NCBI RefSeq assembly: GCF_900115055.1
Contig: NZ_FOVD01000002.1
Coordinates: forward strand, 186,001 to 250,000
Direction: 5' to 3'
Origin: Chryseobacterium oleae
GTDB taxonomy: Bacteria; Bacteroidota; Bacteroidia; Flavobacteriales; Weeksellaceae
DNA length: 64,000 bases
Shown here piece by piece: positions 17,735-29,880 of the stretch. The notes beneath the pieces were generated by a model. That model was given only the letters and a program-made list of their open reading frames with translations, was not told where the DNA came from and did not search any database. Position 1 is the stretch's first letter. Every line of letters begins with the position of its first letter. The position numbers and the translations under genes are program-made.

Positions 17735-20353
17735 TTAGATTTTAATAAACTTCTGACTCACGGTTTTGTCTTTCGTGAACAATTTAATGATATAGCTTCC
17801 CTTAGTTAATTCACTAACGTTTATGGTGTTCCCTGTTACACTTGTGGAGCTGATCATTCTGCCATTGGCATCATAAATTTCTGCTTTTATCACCGTGTTT
17901 TTAGATTTGATATTCAAAACATCCTGTACTGGGTTAGGATAGATGGTGGCAATATCACTGTCTTTACTTACTTCTGATGTGGCCAGTACATTTCGGACAG
18001 TCGTTGTGAAATTGTTGGTAATGATAGGATGATTGTAATCAAAATAAATTTTTGCAATATTACTGAAGCTGTCACCCATGGTAAGGGTAGCTTTTGTTTT
18101 GATTTTAAATGAAATGTATCCGTCATTAGTAGCATCATCAAAAGGCAGCTGAATATTTTCAAAAATAAATTCTATGACATTTGAGTTGCTGATCCTTGTG
18201 GTATAAGGGTGACTTCCCGCTAACGGCACTACAGAAGTAATATCAAATTTTGACAAATCGATTTCATCTTTTACAACAATATTCTGCGCATTTGCTGTTC
18301 CCTTATTTTCAAATCGGATCAGATAATGAACATAGTCTCCCACCTGCACCTGTGTGATGGATGTTCCTTCCAGACACGTTTTATCATTCGGATCAAAAGA
18401 ATTGACAACGGTTTGATTGAGCGCAAAATGATTATCAGCAGGAGTTTCATCTGTTGCCCCGGTGATTTGCGCTGTGTAATGCAGAACTTCCCCGCCATTC
18501 AGTGCCGGTGTTTGGGTTGGCGTATTGAGTTTTAAAGTAACGGTAATTTCTTTTGTTTCAAATGGTAAAAGATTCGTGAAATTCCAGTTGAGAACACCTG
18601 TAGACTGTGAAGCAGGAACAGTCGTTGAGCTCAGATAATCTGTTACAGCATCATTGTAATTGAATACCAGTGTTCCTGATTGCGTAGTTGTTCCTTTGTT
18701 TTTATACACAATTTTGTACAGAGAATTGAATCCCGGTCTGGCATTGTTTGTGGGAATGATGACCACTTCCAGATCATTATGCGTTCCGTTTGCACTTACA
18801 CAAAAGTTTTTAGTGAATGGGCTCGCCTGTGTTGGGAAATCCACGGTTGCACTGGCCGGAGAAATCGTAAAATAAGCAGGATTTTCAACAACCGGAGTGA
18901 TCACATGAAGACCTTCCTGAACAGAAATAGAATAATTTCCGGAGCCGTCTGCTATATAAGTCCCGGAAGTAATTCCGTCTGTGATATTAAACTGCTGGAA
19001 TGCCTTGTTCATATCATTCGTATCACAACCGTTATTGTTGGAATCATACTTGGTATTTCCCTGGATGGTATAGGTTGTTCCGCCGGGAGTAAATGAGCAG
19101 TAACTGTTCACTTCCACATTATTCTGCCCTACGCTGATCAGCATACTGGAAACCTGCTGTACTTTATCCGTATCGCAGCAGATATAAGCCAGATTGGGTG
19201 CGTACGTAGGCGATCCTGCATAGAAACTCAAATTGGGATTTCCATTTTTGATATTGACGTTTTTTATACTAGTTCCGCTTACACCAGCTCCCTGTAATTC
19301 TGTATTGTGGCTTAAATCCAGACTTGTAACCCCGTTTTCATTAAAATTAAAAGATTTTAGTCCCAGAACAGGAGAAACATCAAGAGAAGTCAATGCATTT
19401 CCGCCGATGCTCATATTGATCACTTCCGGAGTTCCTGTAAAATCAAGGGATGTGATATTGGTTCCTCCTAAGCTTAATGATTTAAGATTCGGCTTGTTTT
19501 GAAGAGAAACAGAGGTGATTAAAGGAGAGTTCAGGAGTTGCAGATTATCCAGACTATTGGTGTTTTGGATATTCAGTGAACTCAGTAATGGGTTGGCGTC
19601 CACAAACAGATATTGCAACAGTGGGGCATTGCTTAGATTGAGCGAAGTCAGTTTCGTATTTTTGATACTGAAATGCAAAAGCTGATTTAAAGACCCTAAC
19701 GTTAGTGAGTTAAGATTTACCTTGTCAATGATAATTTTTTTTAGATTCACATTACTGGCAAGATTCAGACTTGTAACCGTGTTGGGGTAAATCGTATTGT
19801 CACTGAACTCAATTTCTTCAAGACCCGTAAGCGTTGAAATATTGACATTCGATAAGTGAGCATTGCCCCTGATGGTTAATCTTTTTAGAGTAGGATTCTG
19901 CAAAAAATTCATATTGGTCACATACCCTCCATTGGAACTAAGGTTGAAATCTTCAAGCTGGGTACAGCCTTGAGTATTGATGAGGTCTATTGCATTATTA
20001 TTTACAATCAGAATTTTCAGGGCAGTCATATGGCTTACATTAACTTCATCCATAAAAATATTTCCCTGTACTACCAGCATTCTCAGATTGGCAAAATTCT
20101 GAATTCCGGTAATGTCGTGAATCTGGGTTTGATTTAAAGTGATGCTCGAAATATTCAAAGCTTCACTTACCTGAATTTCCCCGTCGTTGTTGGTGTCAAT
20201 AACGGTCGTAGTTCCATTGAGATCCTGTGCAACAGAAGTCCATTGACTTGCTGAAAGAAGTTTTGCTTTAAATTGCGGATCCGGAAAGTTAATAATCTGT
20301 GCACTGAGTGATAAATGTGCAATGAGTAGCACAAAAAGATAGATTTTTTTCAT
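17735..20353 (-). CDS. T9SS-secreted leucine-rich-repeat surface protein (paralogue 1)
   Basis: 872 residues. The signal peptide (MKKIYLFVLLIAHLSLSAQ) is followed by a Ca-binding-like loop DTNNDGEIQVSEA near residue 55, then irregular LRRs (about 65-390, recurring LTSLNLSN/LxxLxI units). Another D-x-N-x-NG loop (DSNNNGCDTND) is near 440. A beta-sandwich region with SFDPNDKTCLEG and VGDYVHYLIRFENKGT (DUF7619-like) spans about 650-790. The C-terminal T9SS type A sorting domain starts at YPNPVQDVLNIKS. It is expected to be translocated by T9SS and anchored or released at the cell surface, probably in adhesion or glycan binding. It is a paralogue of the gene at 20644-22944. Confidence 0.9.
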   Translation of the reverse strand: MKKIYLFVLLIAHLSLSAQIINFPDPQFKAKLLSASQWTSVAQDLNGTTTVIDTNNDGEIQVSEALNISSITLNQTQIHDITGIQNFANLRMLVVQGNIFMDEVNVSHMTALKILIVNNNAIDLINTQGCTQLEDFNLSSNGGYVTNMNFLQNPTLKRLTIRGNAHLSNVNISTLTGLEEIEFSDNTIYPNTVTSLNLASNVNLKKIIIDKVNLNSLTLGSLNQLLHFSIKNTKLTSLNLSNAPLLQYLFVDANPLLSSLNIQNTNSLDNLQLLNSPLITSVSLQNKPNLKSLSLGGTNITSLDFTGTPEVINMSIGGNALTSLDVSPVLGLKSFNFNENGVTSLDLSHNTELQGAGVSGTSIKNVNIKNGNPNLSFYAGSPTYAPNLAYICCDTDKVQQVSSMLISVGQNNVEVNSYCSFTPGGTTYTIQGNTKYDSNNNGCDTNDMNKAFQQFNITDGITSGTYIADGSGNYSISVQEGLHVITPVVENPAYFTISPASATVDFPTQASPFTKNFCVSANGTHNDLEVVIIPTNNARPGFNSLYKIVYKNKGTTTQSGTLVFNYNDAVTDYLSSTTVPASQSTGVLNWNFTNLLPFETKEITVTLKLNTPTQTPALNGGEVLHYTAQITGATDETPADNHFALNQTVVNSFDPNDKTCLEGTSITQVQVGDYVHYLIRFENKGTANAQNIVVKDEIDLSKFDITSVVPLAGSHPYTTRISNSNVIEFIFENIQLPFDDATNDGYISFKIKTKATLTMGDSFSNIAKIYFDYNHPIITNNFTTTVRNVLATSEVSKDSDIATIYPNPVQDVLNIKSKNTVIKAEIYDANGRMISSTSVTGNTINVSELTKGSYIIKLFTKDKTVSQKFIKI

Positions 20354-20544
20354 GGTTTGGTGATATTAGTTGTGTAAATATATAAAAAATAATATTATGA
20401 AAAATAATTACATTTTAGTTTTTAATTATTTATATAATACTGTTTTTATTGTTTTTAATTGAATGAAATTATTTAAATAGATTGTTTGTGTTAATTTTTT
20501 TTAAATAATAATTTGAAGGCTTTTTAAATCCGAATCGTTCTGCA

Positions 20545-20577
20545 AACCCTGTCAAGGTTCAAAACGTTGACAGGGTT
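20545..20577. other. 11-bp inverted repeat between the two paralogues
   Basis: AACCCTGTCAA (20545-20555) pairs with TTGACAGGGTT (20567-20577). There is no T-run on either side. Role unknown; possibly a second transcription stop or a mobile-repeat remnant. Confidence 0.5.
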
Positions 20578-20594
20578 AATGGCTAAAAACAAGA

Positions 20595-20619
20595 AAAGCT
20601 GTGAGATTCTCACAGCTTT
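20595..20619. terminator. Hairpin terminator downstream of paralogue 2
   Basis: AAAGCTGTGAG (20595-20605) and CTCACAGCTTT (20609-20619) with a 3-base loop lie 24 bases after the stop of the minus-strand gene at 20644. The stem core matches that of the terminator at 17683-17710 below paralogue 1, suggesting the stop signal was duplicated with the gene. Confidence 0.8.
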
Positions 20620-20643
20620 AAGGTATAATATGGTCAATTACTT

Positions 20644-22944
20644 TTATGCTTTAATAAATTTAAGCGTCAGCGTTTTGTTTTTTGTAGAAACTTTGATGAT
20701 GTAATTTCCTTTCGCCAGATCAGAAACATTCACAGCATTGTTTTTTACTCCGGTTGTATTCAGTATTCTTCCGGCTGCATCGTAAATTTCAGCTTTAATG
20801 ACTTCATCCTTTGATTGGATATAAAGAATATCTTTTACAGGATTAGGATAAATATTGAAACCATTTTTGCTGGTATTCACCTCAGATGTTGCCAGTACGG
20901 TTTGCACAGAAGTGGTATATGTATTGGTGACGATAGGAGCGTTATAGTCAAAATAAATTCTGGCTGTATTGCTGAAGCTGTTTCCGGCTGCTAAAGTAGA
21001 TTTTGTCTTTATTTTGAATGAAACATAGCCATCGTTGTTGGCATCATCAAAAGGGAGCTGAATATTTTCAAAAATAAATTCCGCCGTATTGGTTCCCGAA
21101 ATTTTGGTAACAAAGCTATGGCTTCCGCTTAATGGAACCAGCGTAGACAGATCAAATTTGGATGTATCAATATCATCTTTTACAACAATATTTCTTGCAT
21201 TGGCAGTACCGTTGTTTTCGAATCTGATCAGATAATGAACATAATCTCCAACCTGAGCCTGTGCAATGGATGCGCCTTCCAGGCAGGTTTTATCATTCGG
21301 GTCAAAAGAGTTTACTACCGTCTGATTCAATGTAAACGTGTTATCTGCAGGAGTTTCATCTGCAACCCCGTTGATCTGGGCTGTGTAGTGAAGCACATCA
21401 CCCATATTTAAAGAAGGGGTCTGCGTTGAGGTATTCAAAGTAAACTTAGCTTTGATTTCTCTCGATTCAAAAGGAAGAAGATTCGTGAAATTCCAGTTTA
21501 AAACTCCCGTAGATTGAGAATTGGGAACTGTAGTTGCACTTACAAAATTCATCAGGTCATCATTGAAACCGAATACCACATTTCCTGACTGCGTTCCGGT
21601 TCCTTTATTTTTGAAAACAATTTTATAATCTGCATCAAACCCCGGAACAGCAATATCTGTCGGGATGATTACAACTTCAAGATCCGGATGATTGCCGTTG
21701 GCCGTCATACAGAAATTCTGTGTTAGTGGACTTGTTTGCGCAGGGAAATTAGCTGTTAAACTTGTTGGCGAGATATTAAAATAAGTCGGATTTTCAAGAA
21801 CCGGGCTGATGGTATGGGCTCCGGCTTGTACTGGAATTGAGTAATTTCCTGAACTGTTAGCCGTTATACTTCCTGAAATACTTCCGCTGGTAATATTGAA
21901 TTTTTGGAATGCCTTGTTGGGATCATTCACATCACAACCATTATTGTTACTGTCAAATTTTGTATTTCCTGAGATCGTGTAAAAAGCTCCACCCGGAGTA
22001 AATGAACAGTATGAATTCACAACACATGAAGTGGTAGAAGGCAGTAAAGCGTTTACGTTGGAAATTTCAGAATCATCCGCACAGATATACGCAAGATTGG
22101 GTGTGTTGGAAAAAGTAGAATTATTATTTTGTGTAAAGTTATTGATGCCGTTTTTAATAAACAACGACTTAAGATTAGGATTCATGTCACATCCGAAAAT
22201 TTTCAAATCTGTATTCTGAGATAAATCGATACTGATAAACTTGTTGTAGGTACAGTTCAGCATTTCAAGTTTTGGAAAACCACTGAAATTGAGTGTTATA
22301 AATTGATTACCCGCAATACTCAGAAATTTTAGATTAGGCGTCTGGCCTGAAGGCAGGGTTTGCAGCTTATTGGACGTTAAAGTCAGGTTGTTGAGATTTG
22401 TATTATTATTTAAAGATAGATTAGCAAGTTGACACTGCGTCATATCCACTTCATATAAATTGGTCAGTCCCGATAGATCCATAGACGGTATACTCGTGAA
22501 AAAAATGTCAAGATCATATAACTGGCTGCAACCCTGAAGATTTACGGATGATAAAACATAGCATCTGCTGAGATCAAGTTTATACAAGGCTGTACTATTG
22601 CTCAGATCGATGGTTTGTAATAAAGTAAAACTATCAATATAGAGATCCGTAAGATTGGTAAAGCTTTTTATACCTGCTATTGAAACTACATTATTAAAAT
22701 TGGAGGAATAATTGGGCATATCATATAAATCAAAACGTAGTTTACTGATATTGGCAGCTTCAGATAATTGAATTTCGCCGTCATGGTTGGCGTCAATAAT
22801 CGTATTATTACCCATGAGGTCTTTGGCCAGATAAGGTATATTAGCGACCAGTAAGCTTTTAAAATTGGCATCAGGAATATTCACAGTCTGAGCCTGAAAT
22901 AAAGAGAGGATCATCATACAAATGATGAAGTAGATTTTTTTCAT
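20644..22944 (-). CDS. T9SS-secreted leucine-rich-repeat surface protein (paralogue 2)
   Basis: 766 residues with the same plan as paralogue 1 but fewer LRR units. There is a signal peptide (ending LFQAQ), DANHDGEIQLSEA near residue 55, LRRs about 80-290, DSNNNGCDVND, the SFDPNDKTCLEG / VGDYVHYLIRFENNGT region, and a T9SS sorting domain from YPNPVKDILYIQS. The C-terminal halves are highly similar while the LRR part has diverged, as expected when ligand specificity differs. Function beyond surface display is not known. Confidence 0.9.
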   Translation of the reverse strand: MKKIYFIICMMILSLFQAQTVNIPDANFKSLLVANIPYLAKDLMGNNTIIDANHDGEIQLSEAANISKLRFDLYDMPNYSSNFNNVVSIAGIKSFTNLTDLYIDSFTLLQTIDLSNSTALYKLDLSRCYVLSSVNLQGCSQLYDLDIFFTSIPSMDLSGLTNLYEVDMTQCQLANLSLNNNTNLNNLTLTSNKLQTLPSGQTPNLKFLSIAGNQFITLNFSGFPKLEMLNCTYNKFISIDLSQNTDLKIFGCDMNPNLKSLFIKNGINNFTQNNNSTFSNTPNLAYICADDSEISNVNALLPSTTSCVVNSYCSFTPGGAFYTISGNTKFDSNNNGCDVNDPNKAFQKFNITSGSISGSITANSSGNYSIPVQAGAHTISPVLENPTYFNISPTSLTANFPAQTSPLTQNFCMTANGNHPDLEVVIIPTDIAVPGFDADYKIVFKNKGTGTQSGNVVFGFNDDLMNFVSATTVPNSQSTGVLNWNFTNLLPFESREIKAKFTLNTSTQTPSLNMGDVLHYTAQINGVADETPADNTFTLNQTVVNSFDPNDKTCLEGASIAQAQVGDYVHYLIRFENNGTANARNIVVKDDIDTSKFDLSTLVPLSGSHSFVTKISGTNTAEFIFENIQLPFDDANNDGYVSFKIKTKSTLAAGNSFSNTARIYFDYNAPIVTNTYTTSVQTVLATSEVNTSKNGFNIYPNPVKDILYIQSKDEVIKAEIYDAAGRILNTTGVKNNAVNVSDLAKGNYIIKVSTKNKTLTLKFIKA

Positions 22945-22990
22945 GGATTAATCTTATTTAGTTTATTATTCTTTTCTTGGTGAAAAAGAA

Positions 22991-22998
22991 CAAAAATA
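22991..22998 (-). promoter_or_regulatory. -7 element for paralogue 2
   Basis: Minus-strand TATTTTTG, 47 bases upstream of the start at 22944, matches TAnnTTTG. Confidence 0.5.
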
Positions 22999-23047
22999 AA
23001 CCATTGAAATCTAATCTCAATGGTTTAATTATAATTTGTTAAAGATC

Positions 23048-25060
<2,013 letters not shown>

Positions 25061-25072
25061 CTATCTTTTGAG

Positions 25073-25080
25073 CAAAAATA
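25073..25080 (-). promoter_or_regulatory. -7 element for ligA
   Basis: Minus-strand TATTTTTG lies 18 bases before the ligA start, giving a very short leader. Confidence 0.5.
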
Positions 25081-25266
25081 GCTAAACTAATCTCATTAAA
25101 AAATACCGCAATAAAATATTATGGGAAAATTAAAAAAGCGTAATATGGTTTAACGTGTTGATTGAGTGCGAATTAAAACACTTGTTTAAATTAATTTAAC
25201 ACAATGTTATGATTTAGTTGAAAATTTGTTAAAGCTCTCTTAAACACCCGGTCCATAAAGTCAAAA

Positions 25267-25274
25267 TACCTTTG
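25267..25274 (+). promoter_or_regulatory. -7 element for the TonB-dependent receptor gene
   Basis: TACCTTTG matches TAnnTTTG 18 bases before the ATG at 25293. No -33 TTG was seen at 19-21 bases. Confidence 0.55.
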
Positions 25275-25292
25275 CACATCTAATTTGTTAAG

Positions 25293-28200
25293 ATGAGAAA
25301 AGTAAAGATTGTACTAGGATTATTGTTTTTGGGATTTGGAACACTGGCTTATGCGCAGACTACGCAGGCTTCTATTGTGGGAAGAATTACCGGACTGGGC
25401 AGTACCGCTCAGGAAAAAGTGAAAGTAACCATCGTGAACGAGTCTACAGGGTTCAGGACGGAGACGGAGACCAATTCGAAAGGTGAGTATATTTTTAAAG
25501 AAATTCCTCTGGGCGGACCTTATACGGTGATCGTGAACGAGGAAAAGAAAGAAGGATATAACGTTAATTTCGGAGATCAGGTTACGGTAAACATGAGCTT
25601 AGGTGGCGATGAAAAGCAGATAGAAGAAGTAGTAGTCACCGGAAACCTTAAAAACAAGATCGGAAACCTTGGAGCAGCGACCGCGATTTCAGCGAAGAAC
25701 ATCAGTATGCTCCCGGTCAACGGAAGAAATTTTACCAATCTTACTGAATTGTCCCCATTAAGCGGAAAAGGCGGAAACCTGTCCGGACAGCTGGGATCTT
25801 CTACTAACTTTACAATCGATGGGATGACGGCCAAAAACCCGACTTCTGCGGGATCTACAACCAGCCGTAGTGGCGCACCGTTTTCTATCTCGATAGAAGC
25901 TGTCCGTGAATTTAAGATCACGACCAACCAGTACGATGTAACCCTGGGAAGAAGTGGTGGTGGAACGGTAAGTGCCGTTACCAAATCCGGAACGAATAAA
26001 TTTTCCGGAAGTGCATGGGAATACTTAAGAACCAACTGGCTTTCGAGCCCGTATGATATCAGAGGGAACAAAAGAGAGAACGATTTCTCTACATCTCAGT
26101 TCGGTTTTTCATTGGGAGGACCGATCATTAAAAACAAATTACACTTCTTTGTGGCATGGGATCACCAGCTGGATTCAAGGCCTTTGATTATTGCAGATAT
26201 CAAATCTAAAGACGATGAGAAAAGATTCAATACCACCACACAGACGCTGAACCAATTCCTGGATATTGCAAGAGCAAAATACGGGGTAGGAAATTCGCCG
26301 CAGTTCGGGAGTTTTGATAAAGTAAGAAATTCGGATGCAGGATTCCTTCGTCTGGACTGGCAGATCAACGAAAAAAACTTATTGACATTAAGAAACAACT
26401 TCACGTACGATCTGAATAAAAACGGATTAGGAGATAATACTGCGATCAATTTCTTCGAATCTTACGGGAATGATAAAAACCTTGATAACAGCTTACTTTT
26501 GACGTTGAGAACAAATGTTAAGTCTAATATCACGAATGAATTAAAAGCACAGTATTTATACACGTTTCAGGACAGTTATCAGAACAATGAATTGGGAAAA
26601 CCAGTTCCTAGAGCGGTAGTAGAAGGGGTTGCATCAAGTGTTGGATCAACCAATATCCAGATTGGAGGACATCGTTTCGGTCAGGAAGGTTTCAGAAATA
26701 ATGTATTCCAGATTGTAGATAACTTATACTACAACACGGATAAAATTAAATATACCTTTGGAGTAGACCTGATGTATACCAGATCCAAATCTGTCTACGG
26801 AAGTGAAGTGAACGGAAGATTCCAGTTTCAGGGCATGAAAAATTTTGAAGATCTTACGCCTTACAGATTCTACAGAGAAGTACCATTGATGGATGATCCG
26901 TCTGTAAAATCCAGTATCTGGAATGCAGGATTGTATGGGCAGATTCAGACCAAAATAGCAACAGGCCTTGATTTTATGGCCGGATTAAGATTCGATTACG
27001 GAGGATATCCGAAAGCTGAATTCAATCAGAAGCTTTTTGACGAGATGGGTATCAGAACCGATAACCAGATCAAATCGTTTGTGATCCAGCCGAGATTTCA
27101 GTTTGACTGGAATATCAATGAAGGCAACAAAGATTTCTTAAAATTTGGCGCAGGAATCTTCTCTTCCGACATCAACAACTATATGGTGATCAATAACCTT
27201 GTTTTTGACGGAAAACATCTGGCAACAGTAGATGTGAATCCTGCTACGGCTGGTCTGACGCCTAATTTTCCAGGCTATAGAGATGATTACGGAAGTGTTC
27301 CTTCACTTTCACAGTATCAGATCCCGACCATCAATTATACAGGGAAAGATGCAAAAATCCCAATCGTCTATAAAGCGAATATCTCCTATACTCACTTCTT
27401 TAATGAAAGATTCAGAGCAGGAATTGCAGGATATATGGCGCTGGGAAGAAACAATTACTTCTACTATGACAGAAATATGAAGACTAACCCGGTTTTCAAT
27501 TTAGCCAATGAAGGTGGAAGAGGAGTCTTTGTACCTGAATCTACGATCATCAATAATACGAATAACAGTGTAAGCATCGACTGGAAAGCAGGAAGAATCA
27601 ATAATAACTTTGGACGAGTACTTGAACTTGTGAGCGATGGAAAAGTGAACCAGTACTCATTCGTGGTGGATACCAGCTACCGTTACTGGAAAGATGGGGA
27701 GATCACGGCAAGTTACACCTGGTCTGATATCAAAGACAATACTTCATACAACGGAAACGTAGCGAATTCCGCGACATTGTCCACTCCGATTCAAAGTGAT
27801 CCGAGAGATTTAAGAATGAGCTATTCCGATAACCAGTTCCGAAATAAAGTAGTGCTTTACGGAAATTCGCCTACTATTGCAGGATTTACTTTGGGAGTAA
27901 GGTACTCTGGAATTGGAGGAACCCGTTTCTCAGTAACGGCAGGTGGAAATATCAACGGGGACTTTGTAGATTCCAACGACCTTGCGTATATCTTCCCTGA
28001 AATCATTACCCAACCGCTTCTCAATGATCCTGAAGTTGGACAGGCTCTGAAAGATTATGTGGAAAAATACAACAATGCTATAGCGGAACGTAATGGTGGT
28101 AAAAACGGATTCTACGGAGTTTGGGATGTACGTGTTGCCAAAAAAATCAAGTTTGACAAAATCGGAGCCTTTGAACTTTCTGTAGATATTTTCAACCTGG

Positions 28201-28379
28201 CGAACCTACTTAACAAAGAATGGGGAGTCAATAAGTCTTATGGAAATATGGCCTTATACAGAGTGACAAAATTTAACCAGGCTACAAAACAGTTTGAATA
28301 CGTTAAGAATACCAGCGGTTTAGCGCCTCTTTCCGGGAATCCATACCAGATTCAGATCGGTGCCAAATACAGCTTTTAA
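25293..28379 (+). CDS. TonB-dependent outer-membrane receptor with N-terminal carboxypeptidase-regulatory-like domain
   Basis: 1028 residues. The signal peptide (MRKVKIVLGLLFLGFGTLAYAQ) is followed by a CarboxypepD_reg-like domain (about 26-105), a TonB-box-like stretch EEVVVTG, a plug domain (about 115-240, with FTIDGM and RSGGGTVSAVTKSGTN), then a 22-strand-type barrel ending in ...IQIGAKYSF with a terminal aromatic residue. It belongs to the OmpA-related/OAR-like group. It imports a ligand through the outer membrane using TonB energy. The downstream secreted glycerophosphodiesterase (63 bases on) suggests a phosphodiester or phospholipid-derived substrate, which is inference. Confidence 0.93.
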   Translation: MRKVKIVLGLLFLGFGTLAYAQTTQASIVGRITGLGSTAQEKVKVTIVNESTGFRTETETNSKGEYIFKEIPLGGPYTVIVNEEKKEGYNVNFGDQVTVNMSLGGDEKQIEEVVVTGNLKNKIGNLGAATAISAKNISMLPVNGRNFTNLTELSPLSGKGGNLSGQLGSSTNFTIDGMTAKNPTSAGSTTSRSGAPFSISIEAVREFKITTNQYDVTLGRSGGGTVSAVTKSGTNKFSGSAWEYLRTNWLSSPYDIRGNKRENDFSTSQFGFSLGGPIIKNKLHFFVAWDHQLDSRPLIIADIKSKDDEKRFNTTTQTLNQFLDIARAKYGVGNSPQFGSFDKVRNSDAGFLRLDWQINEKNLLTLRNNFTYDLNKNGLGDNTAINFFESYGNDKNLDNSLLLTLRTNVKSNITNELKAQYLYTFQDSYQNNELGKPVPRAVVEGVASSVGSTNIQIGGHRFGQEGFRNNVFQIVDNLYYNTDKIKYTFGVDLMYTRSKSVYGSEVNGRFQFQGMKNFEDLTPYRFYREVPLMDDPSVKSSIWNAGLYGQIQTKIATGLDFMAGLRFDYGGYPKAEFNQKLFDEMGIRTDNQIKSFVIQPRFQFDWNINEGNKDFLKFGAGIFSSDINNYMVINNLVFDGKHLATVDVNPATAGLTPNFPGYRDDYGSVPSLSQYQIPTINYTGKDAKIPIVYKANISYTHFFNERFRAGIAGYMALGRNNYFYYDRNMKTNPVFNLANEGGRGVFVPESTIINNTNNSVSIDWKAGRINNNFGRVLELVSDGKVNQYSFVVDTSYRYWKDGEITASYTWSDIKDNTSYNGNVANSATLSTPIQSDPRDLRMSYSDNQFRNKVVLYGNSPTIAGFTLGVRYSGIGGTRFSVTAGGNINGDFVDSNDLAYIFPEIITQPLLNDPEVGQALKDYVEKYNNAIAERNGGKNGFYGVWDVRVAKKIKFDKIGAFELSVDIFNLANLLNKEWGVNKSYGNMALYRVTKFNQATKQFEYVKNTSGLAPLSGNPYQIQIGAKYSF

Positions 28380-28442
28380 AATGTAAACACTACCTTTATC
28401 AAACGTTTTTTAAGATTTTTATCTAATTATCTAAATTGTATT

Positions 28443-29189
28443 ATGAAAAATTTTATCTTAGGGTTAGCAGTTTTAAGTACAGTCCTAATGAAGGCACAAA
28501 CCCAGATTATCGCACACAGAGGCTATTTCCAGGCACAGCCGCCTACCACGGAAAATTCTATTCAGTCTTTAGAGAATGCCCAGAAATTAAAAATATACGG
28601 ATCGGAATTTGACGTAAGAATGACCAAAGACGGCGTTCTGGTGGTGAATCACGACGAGCACCACGGGAAAATGGAGATCTCCGAAACGTCTTTCAAAGAA
28701 CTGGAAGCGTTGAAGCTTTCCAACGGTGAAAAGTTTCCTACGTTGAAAGAATATCTGAAGCAGGGAAAAAAAGATACCGCTTTAAAACTGATCGTTGAGA
28801 TTAAGCCTGCCAAAACTCCGGAACTGGAAGATGAGATCACTCAGAAGACTCTTAAAATGATCAAAGAAATGAAACTGGAAGGGCAGAGTGAGTATATTTC
28901 TTTCAGCTTAAACATCTGTAAAGAGATCAAAAAACTGGAGCCAAAATTCAAAGTACAGTACCTGAACGGAGAACTGTCTCCTGAGCAGATCAAAAAAGAA
29001 GGTCTTGACGGAATAGACTACCATTACAGTGTTTTCCAGAAAAACCCGACATGGATCGCTGATGCAAAAGCTTTAGGCCTTATCACAAATTCCTGGACAG
29101 TCAATGATCCGGCAGTATACGAGCAGTTGAAAAATCAGGGGATTGGTTTTGTAACCACAAATATTCCTGATCAGCTGAAAAATAAATAA
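28443..29189 (+). CDS. Secreted glycerophosphodiester phosphodiesterase
   Basis: 248 residues with a signal peptide (ends VLMKAQ). The GDPD TIM-barrel marks are present: IIAHRGYF, TENSIQSL, the metal/acid motif GSEFDVRMTKDG and VVNHDEHHG, followed by later strands containing VEIKP and NSWTVNDP. It hydrolyses glycerophosphodiesters to glycerol-3-phosphate and an alcohol in the periplasm. It is co-directional with and just after the TonB-dependent receptor, and likely co-transcribed, ending at the terminator at 29215. Confidence 0.93.
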   Translation: MKNFILGLAVLSTVLMKAQTQIIAHRGYFQAQPPTTENSIQSLENAQKLKIYGSEFDVRMTKDGVLVVNHDEHHGKMEISETSFKELEALKLSNGEKFPTLKEYLKQGKKDTALKLIVEIKPAKTPELEDEITQKTLKMIKEMKLEGQSEYISFSLNICKEIKKLEPKFKVQYLNGELSPEQIKKEGLDGIDYHYSVFQKNPTWIADAKALGLITNSWTVNDPAVYEQLKNQGIGFVTTNIPDQLKNK

Positions 29190-29214
29190 CAGTTTTTGTT
29201 ACTGAAATTAATAG

Positions 29215-29250
29215 CCTGTCTCTTTTTTAGAGGCAGGTTTTTTTGTTTTT
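29215..29250 (+). terminator. Rho-independent terminator after the GDPD gene
   Basis: CCTGTCTCT (29215-29223) pairs with AGAGGCAGG (29229-29237, one G-T pair), followed by TTTTTTTG and more T. Confidence 0.85.
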
Positions 29251-29341
29251 TACACTTGTAAACCACCCCGTCAAAAATTCTTTGAATTTTCGCCACCCCT
29301 CCACGGAAGGGGAATTTTCGTCAGTTCTGACAATTACATTC

Positions 29342-29772
29342 AACAGTATAAAAATCTTCGATTTTTGAGAGCTTATGTGAACTTCTTTACACAAAGCATT
29401 TAACCTTCAAATAACTTAAGTGCTAAGAGCTTTTGTGCCTTTTGTGGTTGAATTTTTTAACCACAGATTGCACAGATTTCCACAGATGTTTATGGATATT
29501 ATTCAATATAAAAATCTTTGATTTTTTTTAAGGATTTATGTGAACTTCTTTTCATAAAGTATTCAACTTCAAATAACTTAAGTGCTAAAAGCTTTTGTGA
29601 CTTTTGTGGTTGAATTTTTTAACCACAAATTGCACAGATTTTCACAGATGTTTATGGATAATATTCAGTCCAAAATCTTGATTTTTCCAGAACTTATGTG
29701 AACTTTTTATGCACAAAAAATTTAGACTTCAAATAACTTAAGTGTTAAAAATCTTTTGTGCCTTTTGTGGTT
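29342..29772 (-). repeat. ~150-bp intergenic repeat, locus B: three tandem copies in inverted orientation
   Basis: The copies are 29342-29449 (lacking one end), 29459-29611 and 29621-29772. On the minus strand they match locus A: start AACCACAAAAG..., internal ACTTAAGTTATTTGAAG, TTCACATAA and CATAAACATCTGTG, end TGTGGTT. Inside each locus the copies differ at scattered positions, so they are not recent exact duplications. They fill the gap between the GDPD and dehydrogenase genes. Confidence 0.85.
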
Positions 29773-29852
29773 AAAAAAACTTAAGGATTTGATACCGCTA
29801 TTAAAATTGTATTAAATGTCTATTCTTTAAGCCTTGTCAAAATGTTCTTTTG

Positions 29853-29860
29853 TAAATTTG
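29853..29860 (+). promoter_or_regulatory. -7 element for the short-chain dehydrogenase
   Basis: TAAATTTG lies 20 bases before the ATG at 29881; a TTG sits 16 bases upstream. Its position excludes an upstream start at 29842. Confidence 0.55.
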
Positions 29861-29880
29861 TCCTAAGAAAGAATAATATT

